Shown in pieces: positions 1 through 5,688 of a DNA stretch of 6,962 bases. Each line of letters begins with the position of its first letter. Position 1 is the stretch's first letter. Source of the DNA: Spirochaeta sp. (lineage in GTDB: Bacteria > Spirochaetota > Spirochaetia > DSM-27196 > Alkalispirochaetaceae); contig JAQIBO010000399.1 of assembly GCA_027859055.1 (NCBI GenBank), forward strand, positions 1-6,962, read 5' to 3'. The position numbers and the translations under genes were made by a program. The notes below the pieces were generated by a model. The model searched no databases. It saw nothing but the letters and a program-made list of their open reading frames with translations, and was not told where the DNA came from.

Positions 1-466
1 GACTACCAATGTCCTCAGCGGTTTTGAATCGCTGACACTGGCGGCGGGCTTCCTGGTGTGGTTTGTCCCGGTGATCACCCAGACCGGGGGGAACTCGGGA
101 ACCCAGAGCTCTACACTGATGATTCGCGGTCTCGCCACCGGGGAGATCCGGTTTCGCGATCTTGGCAGGGTAATGGTCAAAGAACTGGCGGTGGGAGTGC
201 TGATGGGCTTCATCCTCGCCGGGGTGATCATGCTGCGGAGCGTCTATTTACCACCGGGACTCGACTGGCTCCAGGCGGTGGCGATCGGGTCTTCGTTGAT
301 CTTTGTGGTGGTCTTCTCCAGTATCATCGGAGCGTTCGCGCCGCTGGCGATTCACCGCCTCGGATTTGACCCGACGGTGATGGCGGGCCCCCTCATGGCG
401 ACGGTGATCGACGTCGCCGGTCTCACGATCTACTTTCAGGCGGCGCGGCTCATTCTCGGCCTGTAG
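1..466 (+). CDS. mgtE: MgtE-type magnesium transporter, C-terminal part (5' end outside window)
   Basis: The reading frame is open from base 2, with no start codon needed inside the window, and ends at TAG 464-466, giving the last 154 residues. MgtE is a dimeric inner-membrane Mg2+ channel/transporter whose N and CBS domains gate a five-helix pore; only the later part of that pore domain is present here. The stretch TQTGGNSGTQSSTLMIRGLA matches the conserved GGNxGTQS(S/A)T segment of the family. Further membrane segments follow (GVLMGFILAGVIML, AVAIGSSLIFVVVFSSIIGA), then the last helix region MAGPLMATVIDVAGLTIYF. Its Asp in ATVIDVAGL corresponds to the pore Asp that coordinates Mg2+ in characterised MgtE. 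The end overlaps by 17 bp the end of the convergent gene on the minus strand. Family assignment is firm; whether Mg2+ or Co2+ is also carried cannot be told from this fragment. Confidence 0.93.
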   Translation, partial: TTNVLSGFESLTLAAGFLVWFVPVITQTGGNSGTQSSTLMIRGLATGEIRFRDLGRVMVKELAVGVLMGFILAGVIMLRSVYLPPGLDWLQAVAIGSSLIFVVVFSSIIGAFAPLAIHRLGFDPTVMAGPLMATVIDVAGLTIYFQAARLILGL

Positions 467-2084
467 ATTCAGCTGTGGCAGCGCCTGTCGCCGGGGCCCA
501 CAAACCCGAGGCCGCCCAGTGGATCCGCAGCGCGCCGGTGTACTCCACATTGTCGGTTGCAGCGCCGGCAACGCCGAGGTGAACCGACACTGCGGCGGCC
601 TCCCCCACCGGCACCTCGACAACGACGAAATGGTCCCACACGTACTGGTTACCGGCCCCGGCGGTGGCCGGCGTCTCACCCACAACGCGCCACCGCAGCG
701 CCGTTCGACGGGAACCGCTCCCCGTTGCCGCGCTGACGGTCCGGCGCAGGGAGCTTTCTAAGGCGATCCGCCGGTCCGGGTTGTGAACACTCCAGCGGTG
801 CTCGGCGGAAACCCGGCCGGCTACCGGCAGCCCCCAGCGCTCCGGCGTGGATAGTGCGGCGGAAACGGTCCACTCGTCGTCAGGGCGTTCCAGTTCTGCA
901 CCGCACTGCGAGAGGACCCCGCCGCTGCGAAACACGAGGCCGTAGCGTCGATACCGTTGCAGTGGCGCGGGAAGACCGTCATCCCATCGCCGTTCCGCCT
1001 CGAACTCACCGTTCCAGGTGAGGGAGGGACGGTTCTCCTCTCGCAGCGTCGGCACGCGCTCCCTGCCTTCTACCCGAAATCCGCGAAACGCCGCCCGCGC
1101 CGGCGCGCTGAGATCTGCGTCGAGAAACCCCGTTTCCACCGCCACACCGCGAAGGGCAACACGAATGCGAGGCGGACCAACGCGAGCGAATACCTGACCG
1201 GCGTGACGGCGCGGGCGCCACGAGTGCCCCTGCCGGAGTCCGTCCACCAGGAAAAGGACTGGTAGGGGAAGGCCGCCCTCGTCGTGGTCCCCGCCGCGTT
1301 CCAGACGGTAGCTCACCGCAAGCCCCCGAATAACCGCATCCTGCGGATGCGGCGTATCCCGGAACCACGCCTCATCACGGTGATCACGAACGATCGACCG
1401 CCCCCCTTCGAGCACTTCCGCGGCGCTTCCGAACACGGAAAGGCGTCCAAAGCGCGCGTCTGCAGGGGCGATGCCGATGTGCCCGAGGGCGATATGGGCG
1501 CGATCGGCGTTGTACAGATAGGCGACACCGGCGTCGGCGCCGATGGCGCCAACGGGTGAGTTTTGAGCGTTGGTTGAGACCGCCGCCCCGTCCCACGACG
1601 ACGGTTCGCGCGCGCCGTCCAACCGTACCGCAGTTGCATCGATAATCGCGGAGGGAACCACACCGCCGCCGCTCGGGTCCATCACGCGCCGATAGCCGCC
1701 ACGAATGAGAACCGGACCAAACACCACCGGACCGGCGCTGACGCCGACCCGATGGGAGGTGCCTTCAAGGGGGTTATGCAGGTAATACTCGCGCTCCACC
1801 ATACCGGCCGGAGCCGGCTCATCCCGGGTCAGTACCAGATCACCGGAGGCCCACCATACCCAGCGCGATTCACCGAGGTCGGCAACAACGCGCTGGGTAT
1901 ACCCCTGCTCGGAATCAAGTTCCAGGTCGTACGCGGCGTTCCACGGCAACTCCGTCGGCGCGGGCGGATCGGTCACTCCGGTGTCGTCCGATGCCGCCGG
2001 CTCCACCGTAAGGAACCCCGCCGGCAGCAAAAGGACCAGATACCACAGCGAACGGCGCGGACGGCGAGGTATGCACAGAGACAT
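450..2084 (-). CDS. Exported, lysine-free, probably beta-rich envelope protein of unknown function
   Basis: I do not recognise this 544-residue protein. It runs from ATG 2084 to TGA 450. It starts with a Sec-type signal peptide: Arg-rich residues 1-11, hydrophobic core about 12-26 (LWYLVLLLPAGFL), probable cleavage near AAS-DD at 32-33. There is no lipobox, so it should be periplasmic or outer-membrane. After that there are no transmembrane helices. Many short alternating polar/hydrophobic stretches separated by Gly/Asp/Asn turns (for example 305-318, 331-343, 354-367, 404-412, 420-432, 461-470, 483-493) suggest a beta-barrel or beta-sandwich. It does not end in the usual aromatic residue; the last candidate strand ends IHW about 520-523, followed by an Ala/Thr-rich tail. 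Only two cysteines (4, 394) and no lysine occur. A GAGG lies only 1 nt from the ATG, too close to be a normal ribosome site. It follows the rarD-like gene by 49 bp on the same strand, so co-transcription is likely. Confidence 0.8.
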   Translation of the reverse strand: MSLCIPRRPRRSLWYLVLLLPAGFLTVEPAASDDTGVTDPPAPTELPWNAAYDLELDSEQGYTQRVVADLGESRWVWWASGDLVLTRDEPAPAGMVEREYYLHNPLEGTSHRVGVSAGPVVFGPVLIRGGYRRVMDPSGGGVVPSAIIDATAVRLDGAREPSSWDGAAVSTNAQNSPVGAIGADAGVAYLYNADRAHIALGHIGIAPADARFGRLSVFGSAAEVLEGGRSIVRDHRDEAWFRDTPHPQDAVIRGLAVSYRLERGGDHDEGGLPLPVLFLVDGLRQGHSWRPRRHAGQVFARVGPPRIRVALRGVAVETGFLDADLSAPARAAFRGFRVEGRERVPTLREENRPSLTWNGEFEAERRWDDGLPAPLQRYRRYGLVFRSGGVLSQCGAELERPDDEWTVSAALSTPERWGLPVAGRVSAEHRWSVHNPDRRIALESSLRRTVSAATGSGSRRTALRWRVVGETPATAGAGNQYVWDHFVVVEVPVGEAAAVSVHLGVAGAATDNVEYTGALRIHWAASGLWAPATGAATAESTGRE

Positions 2085-2133
2085 ACCTCATCAGACTGTC
2101 TCGATCGGAACACCGCTTCAGGAAGCGTCTGTT

Positions 2134-3135
2134 TTAATGAAAACCACGGCGGGCGTGGCGACGTTCCCGCATGTTGCTGTAAGTATAGATGGATAATCCC
2201 AGCCAGACAAAGGCAAATCCGACGATTCGCCCCGGACGAATCGGATCGTGAAAAACCGCCACCGCGATGATGAACATCAGCGTTGGCGCGATGTACTGCA
2301 GAAATCCGACATCGGCGAGCCGGATCCGGCGCGCGGCTATGCCGAACAGCAGCAACGGTGCAACGGTAACGGCGGAGGCGCCGAAAAGATATGCGGTAGT
2401 TGCGGGATCTCCGGCGAGGAAACGGCCGGTGCCGGTCAGTACGCCGTGGACGACCATAACTGCTGCAACCACCATCACGGGAGTCAGTTCAACCGCCAGC
2501 CCGTGAATCGATGACAGCGTGGTCTTCTTCTTGACCACTCCGTACAGTCCAAACGTTGCCGCAAGGGTCACACTGACCCAGGGGAAATACCCCAGTTGAA
2601 ACGTCATATACAGAACGCCCGCAGCGGCGCTCGCGACAGCCACCCACTGAAGCGGGACGAGGCGCTCCCCGAAAAAGATCATACCGAACACAACGCTCAC
2701 CAGGGGGTTGATATAGTACCCGAGGCTTGCGTCCAGCGTGCGCCCGGAAGAAACCGCCCACACGTACACGAGCCAGTTACCTCCAAGAAGTACGCCGTTG
2801 AAAAGCAGCAACCACGCCACCGCTTTCCCCGGGAAAAGGGGCGGCATTGACCGGTCGCCGCCATCTGTAACGTGACCGCCTGAGCTCCGGTCGGGCCGGG
2901 TGGCGTTCAGGGTGCGTCGCCGAACGACGCGCCCGGCTGCAACGATAATCCACGCCAGAACCCCGCCCCACAGTATCCGGTGCCAGATAACTTCGATAGC
3001 CGGGACCGAGGAGATCTGCGCCCAATACAGGGGGAAGAGCCCCCACAGCAGAAACGCGCCGACCGCGGCGAGAGTTCCACCGGGGGCGGCGGCGGGAGAT
3101 ACGGGTTTATCCGAGATCGGTTCGCGTAGACGCAT
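2134..3135 (-). CDS. rarD: RarD-like EamA/DMT-superfamily membrane transporter
   Basis: This 333-residue polytopic inner-membrane protein has about ten hydrophobic segments and belongs to the drug/metabolite transporter superfamily, RarD branch. Signs of the branch are the first helix with LLWGLFPLYWAQI (29-41), followed by PAIEVIWHRILWG (45-57), where RarD proteins carry the conserved HR; then ASLGYYINPLVSVVFGMIFF (136-155) ending in GERL; and GFLQYIAPTLMF (277-288) near the C terminus. E. coli RarD is named for a chloramphenicol-sensitivity phenotype, but the substrate of this branch is not established, so transport of a small metabolite is all that can be said. A polar 31-residue loop (73-103) after the second helix is longer than I remember for E. 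coli RarD. The ATG at 3135 is forced: an in-frame TGA lies 12 nt upstream and no other early start exists. No Shine-Dalgarno sequence precedes it. Probably the first gene of a unit with the downstream exported-protein gene. Confidence 0.9.
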   Translation of the reverse strand: MRLREPISDKPVSPAAAPGGTLAAVGAFLLWGLFPLYWAQISSVPAIEVIWHRILWGGVLAWIIVAAGRVVRRRTLNATRPDRSSGGHVTDGGDRSMPPLFPGKAVAWLLLFNGVLLGGNWLVYVWAVSSGRTLDASLGYYINPLVSVVFGMIFFGERLVPLQWVAVASAAAGVLYMTFQLGYFPWVSVTLAATFGLYGVVKKKTTLSSIHGLAVELTPVMVVAAVMVVHGVLTGTGRFLAGDPATTAYLFGASAVTVAPLLLFGIAARRIRLADVGFLQYIAPTLMFIIAVAVFHDPIRPGRIVGFAFVWLGLSIYTYSNMRERRHARRGFH

Positions 3136-3146
3136 GGTGAGACGGT

Positions 3147-3152
3147 ATCATA
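3147..3152 (-). promoter_or_regulatory. Candidate -10 element of the rarD-like gene
   Basis: On the minus strand the hexamer TATGAT (5 of 6 matches to TATAAT) ends 11 nt before the ATG at 3135. Transcription starting about 7 nt downstream would leave a leader of only a few bases, in keeping with the absence of a ribosome-binding site. The hexamer 17 nt upstream (CGGATA) is a poor -35 match, so the promoter may be weak or need an activator. This is a pattern match only. Confidence 0.4.
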
Positions 3153-3155
3153 TTT

Positions 3156-3185
3156 CCGGATATCCGGGGTATCCGGGCACCGGTG
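3156..3185. promoter_or_regulatory. Palindromes and direct repeat in the rarD/tRNA-Gly divergent region (possible operator)
   Basis: CCGGATATCCGG (3156-3167) is a perfect 12-bp palindrome. TATCCGGG occurs twice, at 3161-3168 and 3170-3177, nine bases apart. CACCGGTG (3178-3185) is a second perfect palindrome. The cluster lies directly upstream of the candidate -10 of the rarD-like gene, where a -35 box would be, and about 15 bp from the tRNA -35. A regulator bound here could act on the leftward promoter. The binding protein is unknown, and CCGG-rich palindromes arise easily by chance in GC-rich DNA. Confidence 0.35.
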
Positions 3186-3199
3186 TTCCCGACCACATC

Positions 3200-3229
3200 T
3201 TGACGGGTTGGCGGCCGGCATCATATGGT
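3200..3229 (+). promoter_or_regulatory. Sigma-70-type promoter of tRNA-Gly
   Basis: TTGACG (3200-3205) matches five of six -35 positions, and TATGGT (3224-3229) matches four of six -10 positions after an 18-bp spacer. The predicted start near 3236 lies a few bases before the mature tRNA 5' end at 3242, as expected for a tRNA transcript with a short leader removed by RNase P. A CATATG read with a 16-bp spacer is an alternative -10. The position makes this the best-supported promoter in the window. Confidence 0.55.
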
Positions 3230-3241
3230 CACAGCTCAGAC

Positions 3242-3312
3242 GCGGTGGTCGTATAACGGCATTACCCCAGCTTCCCAAGCTGGAGACGCGGGTTCGACTC
3301 CCGTCCACCGCT
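3242..3312 (+). tRNA. tRNA-Gly, anticodon CCC
   Basis: A full cloverleaf of 71 nt can be folded by hand. The acceptor stem is 3242-3248 (GCGGTGG) with 3305-3311 (CCACCGC), all seven pairs Watson-Crick, with discriminator T at 3312. The D arm is 3251-3265 with a 3-bp stem and GG in the loop. The anticodon stem CCAGC/GCTGG (3267-3271 and 3279-3283) holds the loop TTCCCAA, with CCC at 3274-3276 reading GGG glycine codons. The variable loop is 4 nt. The T stem GCGGG/CCCGT (one G-U pair) closes the loop TTCGACT. The 3' CCA is not encoded (the next bases are TAC), so tRNA nucleotidyltransferase must add it. The gene stands alone, 51 bp before a protein gene. No clear terminator is visible after it, so read-through into that gene is possible. 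Confidence 0.95.
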
Positions 3313-3340
3313 TACCGGGCGCCCTCCAATCCGATTTCGC

Positions 3341-3361
3341 CATAATGTATTATGTTATAAC
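3341..3361 (+). promoter_or_regulatory. AT-rich palindromic promoter/operator candidate before the small barrel-protein gene
   Basis: In otherwise GC-rich DNA, 3341-3361 is strongly AT-rich. It contains the inverted repeat CATAAT-gt-ATTATG (3341-3354) and, sharing its last base, the perfect palindrome GTTATAAC (3354-3361). TATTAT (3348-3353) would be a -10 box ending 10 nt before the ATG at 3364. No convincing -35 hexamer lies 16-18 bp upstream. With the repeat across the -10, a bound repressor would block transcription. Resemblance to a Fur-type box is partial and not good enough for a claim. Confidence 0.4.
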
Positions 3362-3363
3362 GC

Positions 3364-3834
3364 ATGACAACTCGACGAATGACCCTCCGAAACGTACTTG
3401 TGTTGACCATATTCCTCGGTTTTCTCGTGCCTCCCGCCATTGCTCCGGCGGACACCGGCATCGGGTTGATCGTCGGTGATCCCACCGGTATTTCAGCCTC
3501 GTTTTACGACCGCGTCGCCGTAGGTGCAGCCTGGGACATTGACGACTACCTCCACGTTCACGCGGATGTCTGGCTCTACAACGCCACCCTGGCGGATCCG
3601 GTCAACTGGTATATCGGTCTCGGTGGAAAATTGCAGCTGTTCGATGTGCATGTGCGCGGAGACAGCGACAACGACGGCGACGCCCTGGGTATCGGCGTAC
3701 GGGTTCCGGTTGGATTGCAGTGGTATTTCCTGCCTGAGTGGGAACTGTTTGGCGAACTCGTTCCGGGTATCGGAATCATCCCCGATACAGACTTCGATTT
3801 CGACGCAGGAATCGGCATTCGGTATCACTTTTAG
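3364..3834 (+). CDS. Small outer-membrane beta-barrel protein with signal peptide
   Basis: The 156-residue product begins with a signal peptide: basic MTTRRMTLRN, hydrophobic core 11-23, probable cleavage APA-DT after residue 29. The mature part of about 127 residues is a run of amphipathic strands: TGIGLIVGDPTGISASFY (31-48), AVGAAWDI (52-59), HVHADVWLYN (64-73), WYIGLGGKLQLF (82-93), IGVRVPVGLQWYF (110-122), ELFGELVPGI (127-136), FDFDAGIGIRYHF (144-156). It ends in Phe, as expected for insertion by the BAM machinery. The GDPTGIS start, the RxPVGL segment and the PDTDFD...GIGIRYxF end resemble a small barrel family of spirochaetes (BAPKO_0422/DUF3996-like), as I remember it. Residues 100-106 (DSDNDGD) fit a DxDxDG calcium-loop pattern. 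An alternative start is ATG at 3379 (Met6). No Shine-Dalgarno precedes either, so the first ATG is kept. Function (pore, adhesin or structural) is not known. Confidence 0.82.
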   Translation: MTTRRMTLRNVLVLTIFLGFLVPPAIAPADTGIGLIVGDPTGISASFYDRVAVGAAWDIDDYLHVHADVWLYNATLADPVNWYIGLGGKLQLFDVHVRGDSDNDGDALGIGVRVPVGLQWYFLPEWELFGELVPGIGIIPDTDFDFDAGIGIRYHF

Positions 3835-3857
3835 GCCGACCGCAGCAATTTCGTATC

Positions 3858-4226
3858 GTGTTCACGCGGGCCTGGCTGGTCCGCTACAACGGTGATGCCG
3901 GCGGTTGCTACGTTCTGCCCTTTGAGGGCATCTCGGACAGCGATGAATCCGGAGTGCACACCTACCCCGCCGTCGCAACCCGCGACTTCGTCGATGAACC
4001 GATGTGTGCCGAGGAGCATGAGCGACTTCACCACTGGGTTCAGTCGTTAACGACAGCGGATCCCGATGCCCGTCCGGATTGGGAGACCCAATACGCGGCG
4101 TTTGACGAGCGTGTGGGTCTTGCAACCGCTCCCGACCGGCGCGAGATCGCAATGATGCGACCGCTGGCGAAGCGGTCCCGAAGAGAACTGGTCGGTCAGG
4201 GCCGGCAGGCGATGCAGCACCGGTAA
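3858..4226 (+). CDS. Probable small protein of unknown function (122 aa)
   Basis: I do not recognise this protein. The frame is open well before 3834, but its first part is antisense-like noise over the preceding gene in another frame; GTG at 3858 is the first start codon after the barrel gene's stop, 23 bp downstream. From there the third codon positions are strongly G/C-rich, as in neighbouring genes, and this frame is better than those on the opposite strand. The product is soluble, with no signal peptide or membrane helix. Its middle is acidic and Trp/His-containing, with Cys50, His54, His58 and His59 in CAEEHERLHHW, and its end is Arg-rich. A metal site is conceivable but there is no family support. 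No Shine-Dalgarno is visible, so the true start may differ; a GTG at 3738, inside the barrel gene, is the longer choice. It fills what would otherwise be a 444-bp gap and runs convergently to the sigma-54 activator gene. Confidence 0.5.
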   Translation: MFTRAWLVRYNGDAGGCYVLPFEGISDSDESGVHTYPAVATRDFVDEPMCAEEHERLHHWVQSLTTADPDARPDWETQYAAFDERVGLATAPDRREIAMMRPLAKRSRRELVGQGRQAMQHR

Positions 4227-4255
4227 TCCCCCCCGAGGCGTCGGTCGTAACAACG

Positions 4256-4272
4256 GGAACCGTTCCGGTTCC
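4256..4272 (-). terminator. Hairpin in the convergent gap, terminator-like for the leftward operon
   Basis: GGAACCG (4256-4262) and CGGTTCC (4266-4272) form a perfect 7-bp stem with a 3-nt loop, 7 bp past the stop codon of the activator gene. On the minus strand it is followed by CGTTGTTAC, only weakly U-rich. On the plus strand it is followed by GC-rich sequence. It may end the leftward transcript or act as a processing barrier; it is not a canonical intrinsic terminator. Confidence 0.35.
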
Positions 4273-4278
4273 GGCGCC

Positions 4279-5631
4279 TCACTGCGAGCTCACCCGGCCA
4301 TCAGCCGCGGGCGGCTGTATTCCAAGTGCTTTCATTTTGCGATACAGGGTACTCACGTCGATGCCCAGTTCATGCGCCGCCCGGCGGCGGTGTCGTGCGG
4401 CACGACGCAACGCCTCTTCGATCGCACTTCGTTCCAGAGATTCCAGAGTTCCCGACACGGGCGGACAGGTATCCTGGCCGCGCAGTTCCACCGGCAGATC
4501 ATCCGGTGTGATCAGACCCCGATCCCGCAGGACAAACGCCTGTTCAATCACGTTTTCCAGCTCCCTGACGTTCCCCGGATAGTAGTGCACCATGAGCAGC
4601 GCTATCGCCTCAGGAGTCACGCCATCGATCTCTTTATCCTGCAGCTGGTTGTACTTTGCGATAATTCCCTCGACCAGAAGCGGGATGTCCTCTTTCCGGC
4701 GGCGCAGTGGTGGCAGAACGAGGTGAATGACCTTGATCCGGTAATACAGGTCTTCGCGGAAGCGTCCCTGCTTGACCAGTGTTTCCAGAGGTCGGTTGGT
4801 TGCAACGATAACCCGAACATCCACGGGCACAGGTTTCACCGAACCGAGCGGCTCAACCTGGTTTTCCTGGAGAACCCGCAAGAGCCGGACCTGCATCGCC
4901 GGCGAGATGTCGGCGATTTCGTCAAGAAAGATCGTCCCGCCTCCGGCGAGTTCAAACCGTCCCGGTTTATCTTTTCGGGCATCGGTAAACGCGCCCGCCT
5001 TGTAGCCGAACAATTTCGATTCCAGAAGAGCATCCGGGAGCGCACCACAGTTGATCGCAACAAACGGCGCGTGTGAACGAGGAGAGAGGTCGTGAAGCGC
5101 CCGCGCTACCAGTTCCTTTCCTGTACCGGTTTCTCCCTCCACAACAACGCTGCTGGTGCTTTCAGCTACCCGCGGCAACAGGTCAAACAGTTTCTGCATC
5201 GCGGGGCTTTTCCCGATCATGTCTCGAAAAGAGTATGTACCGGCAAGCTCGCGCCGGAGCTGTTCAGTTTCCGCCATGTCCCGCACCGTCTCTACAACGC
5301 CGACGGGTGCTCCAGCTTCGTCGTACAGCAGCGATGTCGAGATCCGGATCGGGATGTCGCGACCCCTGCTGTTTCTCAGGAAGGTTCTCATGTCCGGAAC
5401 GCCGCCTTCTGCGGAAAGTGCATGGGTAAAAGGGCACGCGCTTCCACAGATCCGGGTGTTAATAACATCCCGGCATTTCTTTCCGACCGCCTCCCAGCGA
5501 TTGAAGCCGGTCAACAGCTCGGCGGCTTTGTTGACTGAGGTAATACGGCGGTCCATGTCTATGGTGAACACCGCTTCGCTGAGGGAATTGAGAATCGACT
5601 CGACGTTGGTGCATGGAATGTTGTGTTGCAT
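4279..5631 (-). CDS. PAS-domain sigma-54-dependent transcriptional activator (bacterial enhancer-binding protein)
   Basis: The 450-residue protein has the NtrC-type core architecture without a receiver domain. An N-terminal PAS domain (about 10-125) is followed by an AAA+ sigma-54 interaction domain (about 138-375) and a Fis-type helix-turn-helix (about 399-438; RRAAHELGIDVSTLYRKMKA). Visible ATPase elements are Walker A GETGTGKE (166-173), Walker B TIFLDE (233-238), arginine-finger region FREDLYYRI (291-299) and sensor II GNVRELEN (353-360). The sigma-54-contacting loop reads GAFTDA (213-218) rather than GAFTGA. The PAS domain carries Cys53, Cys62 and Cys66 (C-x8-C-x3-C), possible redox or metal ligands. 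Such proteins bind upstream sites and use ATP to open sigma-54 promoters. The ATG at 5631 lies 57 bp after the thioredoxin reductase stop on the same strand, suggesting co-transcription; a weak promoter in that gap (TTGCAA 5666-5671, TACCAT 5644-5649 on the minus strand) is possible. No Shine-Dalgarno is evident. The signal and target genes are unknown. Confidence 0.94.
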   Translation of the reverse strand: MQHNIPCTNVESILNSLSEAVFTIDMDRRITSVNKAAELLTGFNRWEAVGKKCRDVINTRICGSACPFTHALSAEGGVPDMRTFLRNSRGRDIPIRISTSLLYDEAGAPVGVVETVRDMAETEQLRRELAGTYSFRDMIGKSPAMQKLFDLLPRVAESTSSVVVEGETGTGKELVARALHDLSPRSHAPFVAINCGALPDALLESKLFGYKAGAFTDARKDKPGRFELAGGGTIFLDEIADISPAMQVRLLRVLQENQVEPLGSVKPVPVDVRVIVATNRPLETLVKQGRFREDLYYRIKVIHLVLPPLRRRKEDIPLLVEGIIAKYNQLQDKEIDGVTPEAIALLMVHYYPGNVRELENVIEQAFVLRDRGLITPDDLPVELRGQDTCPPVSGTLESLERSAIEEALRRAARHRRRAAHELGIDVSTLYRKMKALGIQPPAADGRVSSQ

Positions 5632-5688
5632 ACCCGTACGTAAATGGTACTACAACTGTGGCAAATTGCAACGTTCCCGGACCGCCGG

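Noticed and set aside
2114..2127. Small inverted repeat CGCTTC/GAAGCG in the gap after the rarD-like gene, as a terminator
   Set aside because: Only five pairs remain with a realistic loop. On the strand of the flanking genes no T-run follows; the T-rich side faces the plus strand, where no gene ends.
519..2514. Several plus-strand open frames opposite the 544-residue protein gene and the rarD-like gene
   Set aside because: They have Arg/His/Pro-rich, low-complexity translations typical of antisense frames in GC-rich genes and no recognisable motif; the minus-strand frames have a signal peptide or clear transporter motifs.
3313..3340. GGGCGCCC after the tRNA gene as a terminator
   Set aside because: It is a palindrome without loop bases and has no following T-run, so it cannot form a usable terminator hairpin.
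5632..5688. Possible sigma-54 (-24/-12) promoter around the TGGCAAATTGCAA sequence before the activator gene
   Set aside because: The GG and GC dinucleotides are 6 bases apart on the plus strand instead of the required 10, and no combination on the minus strand has the right spacing.
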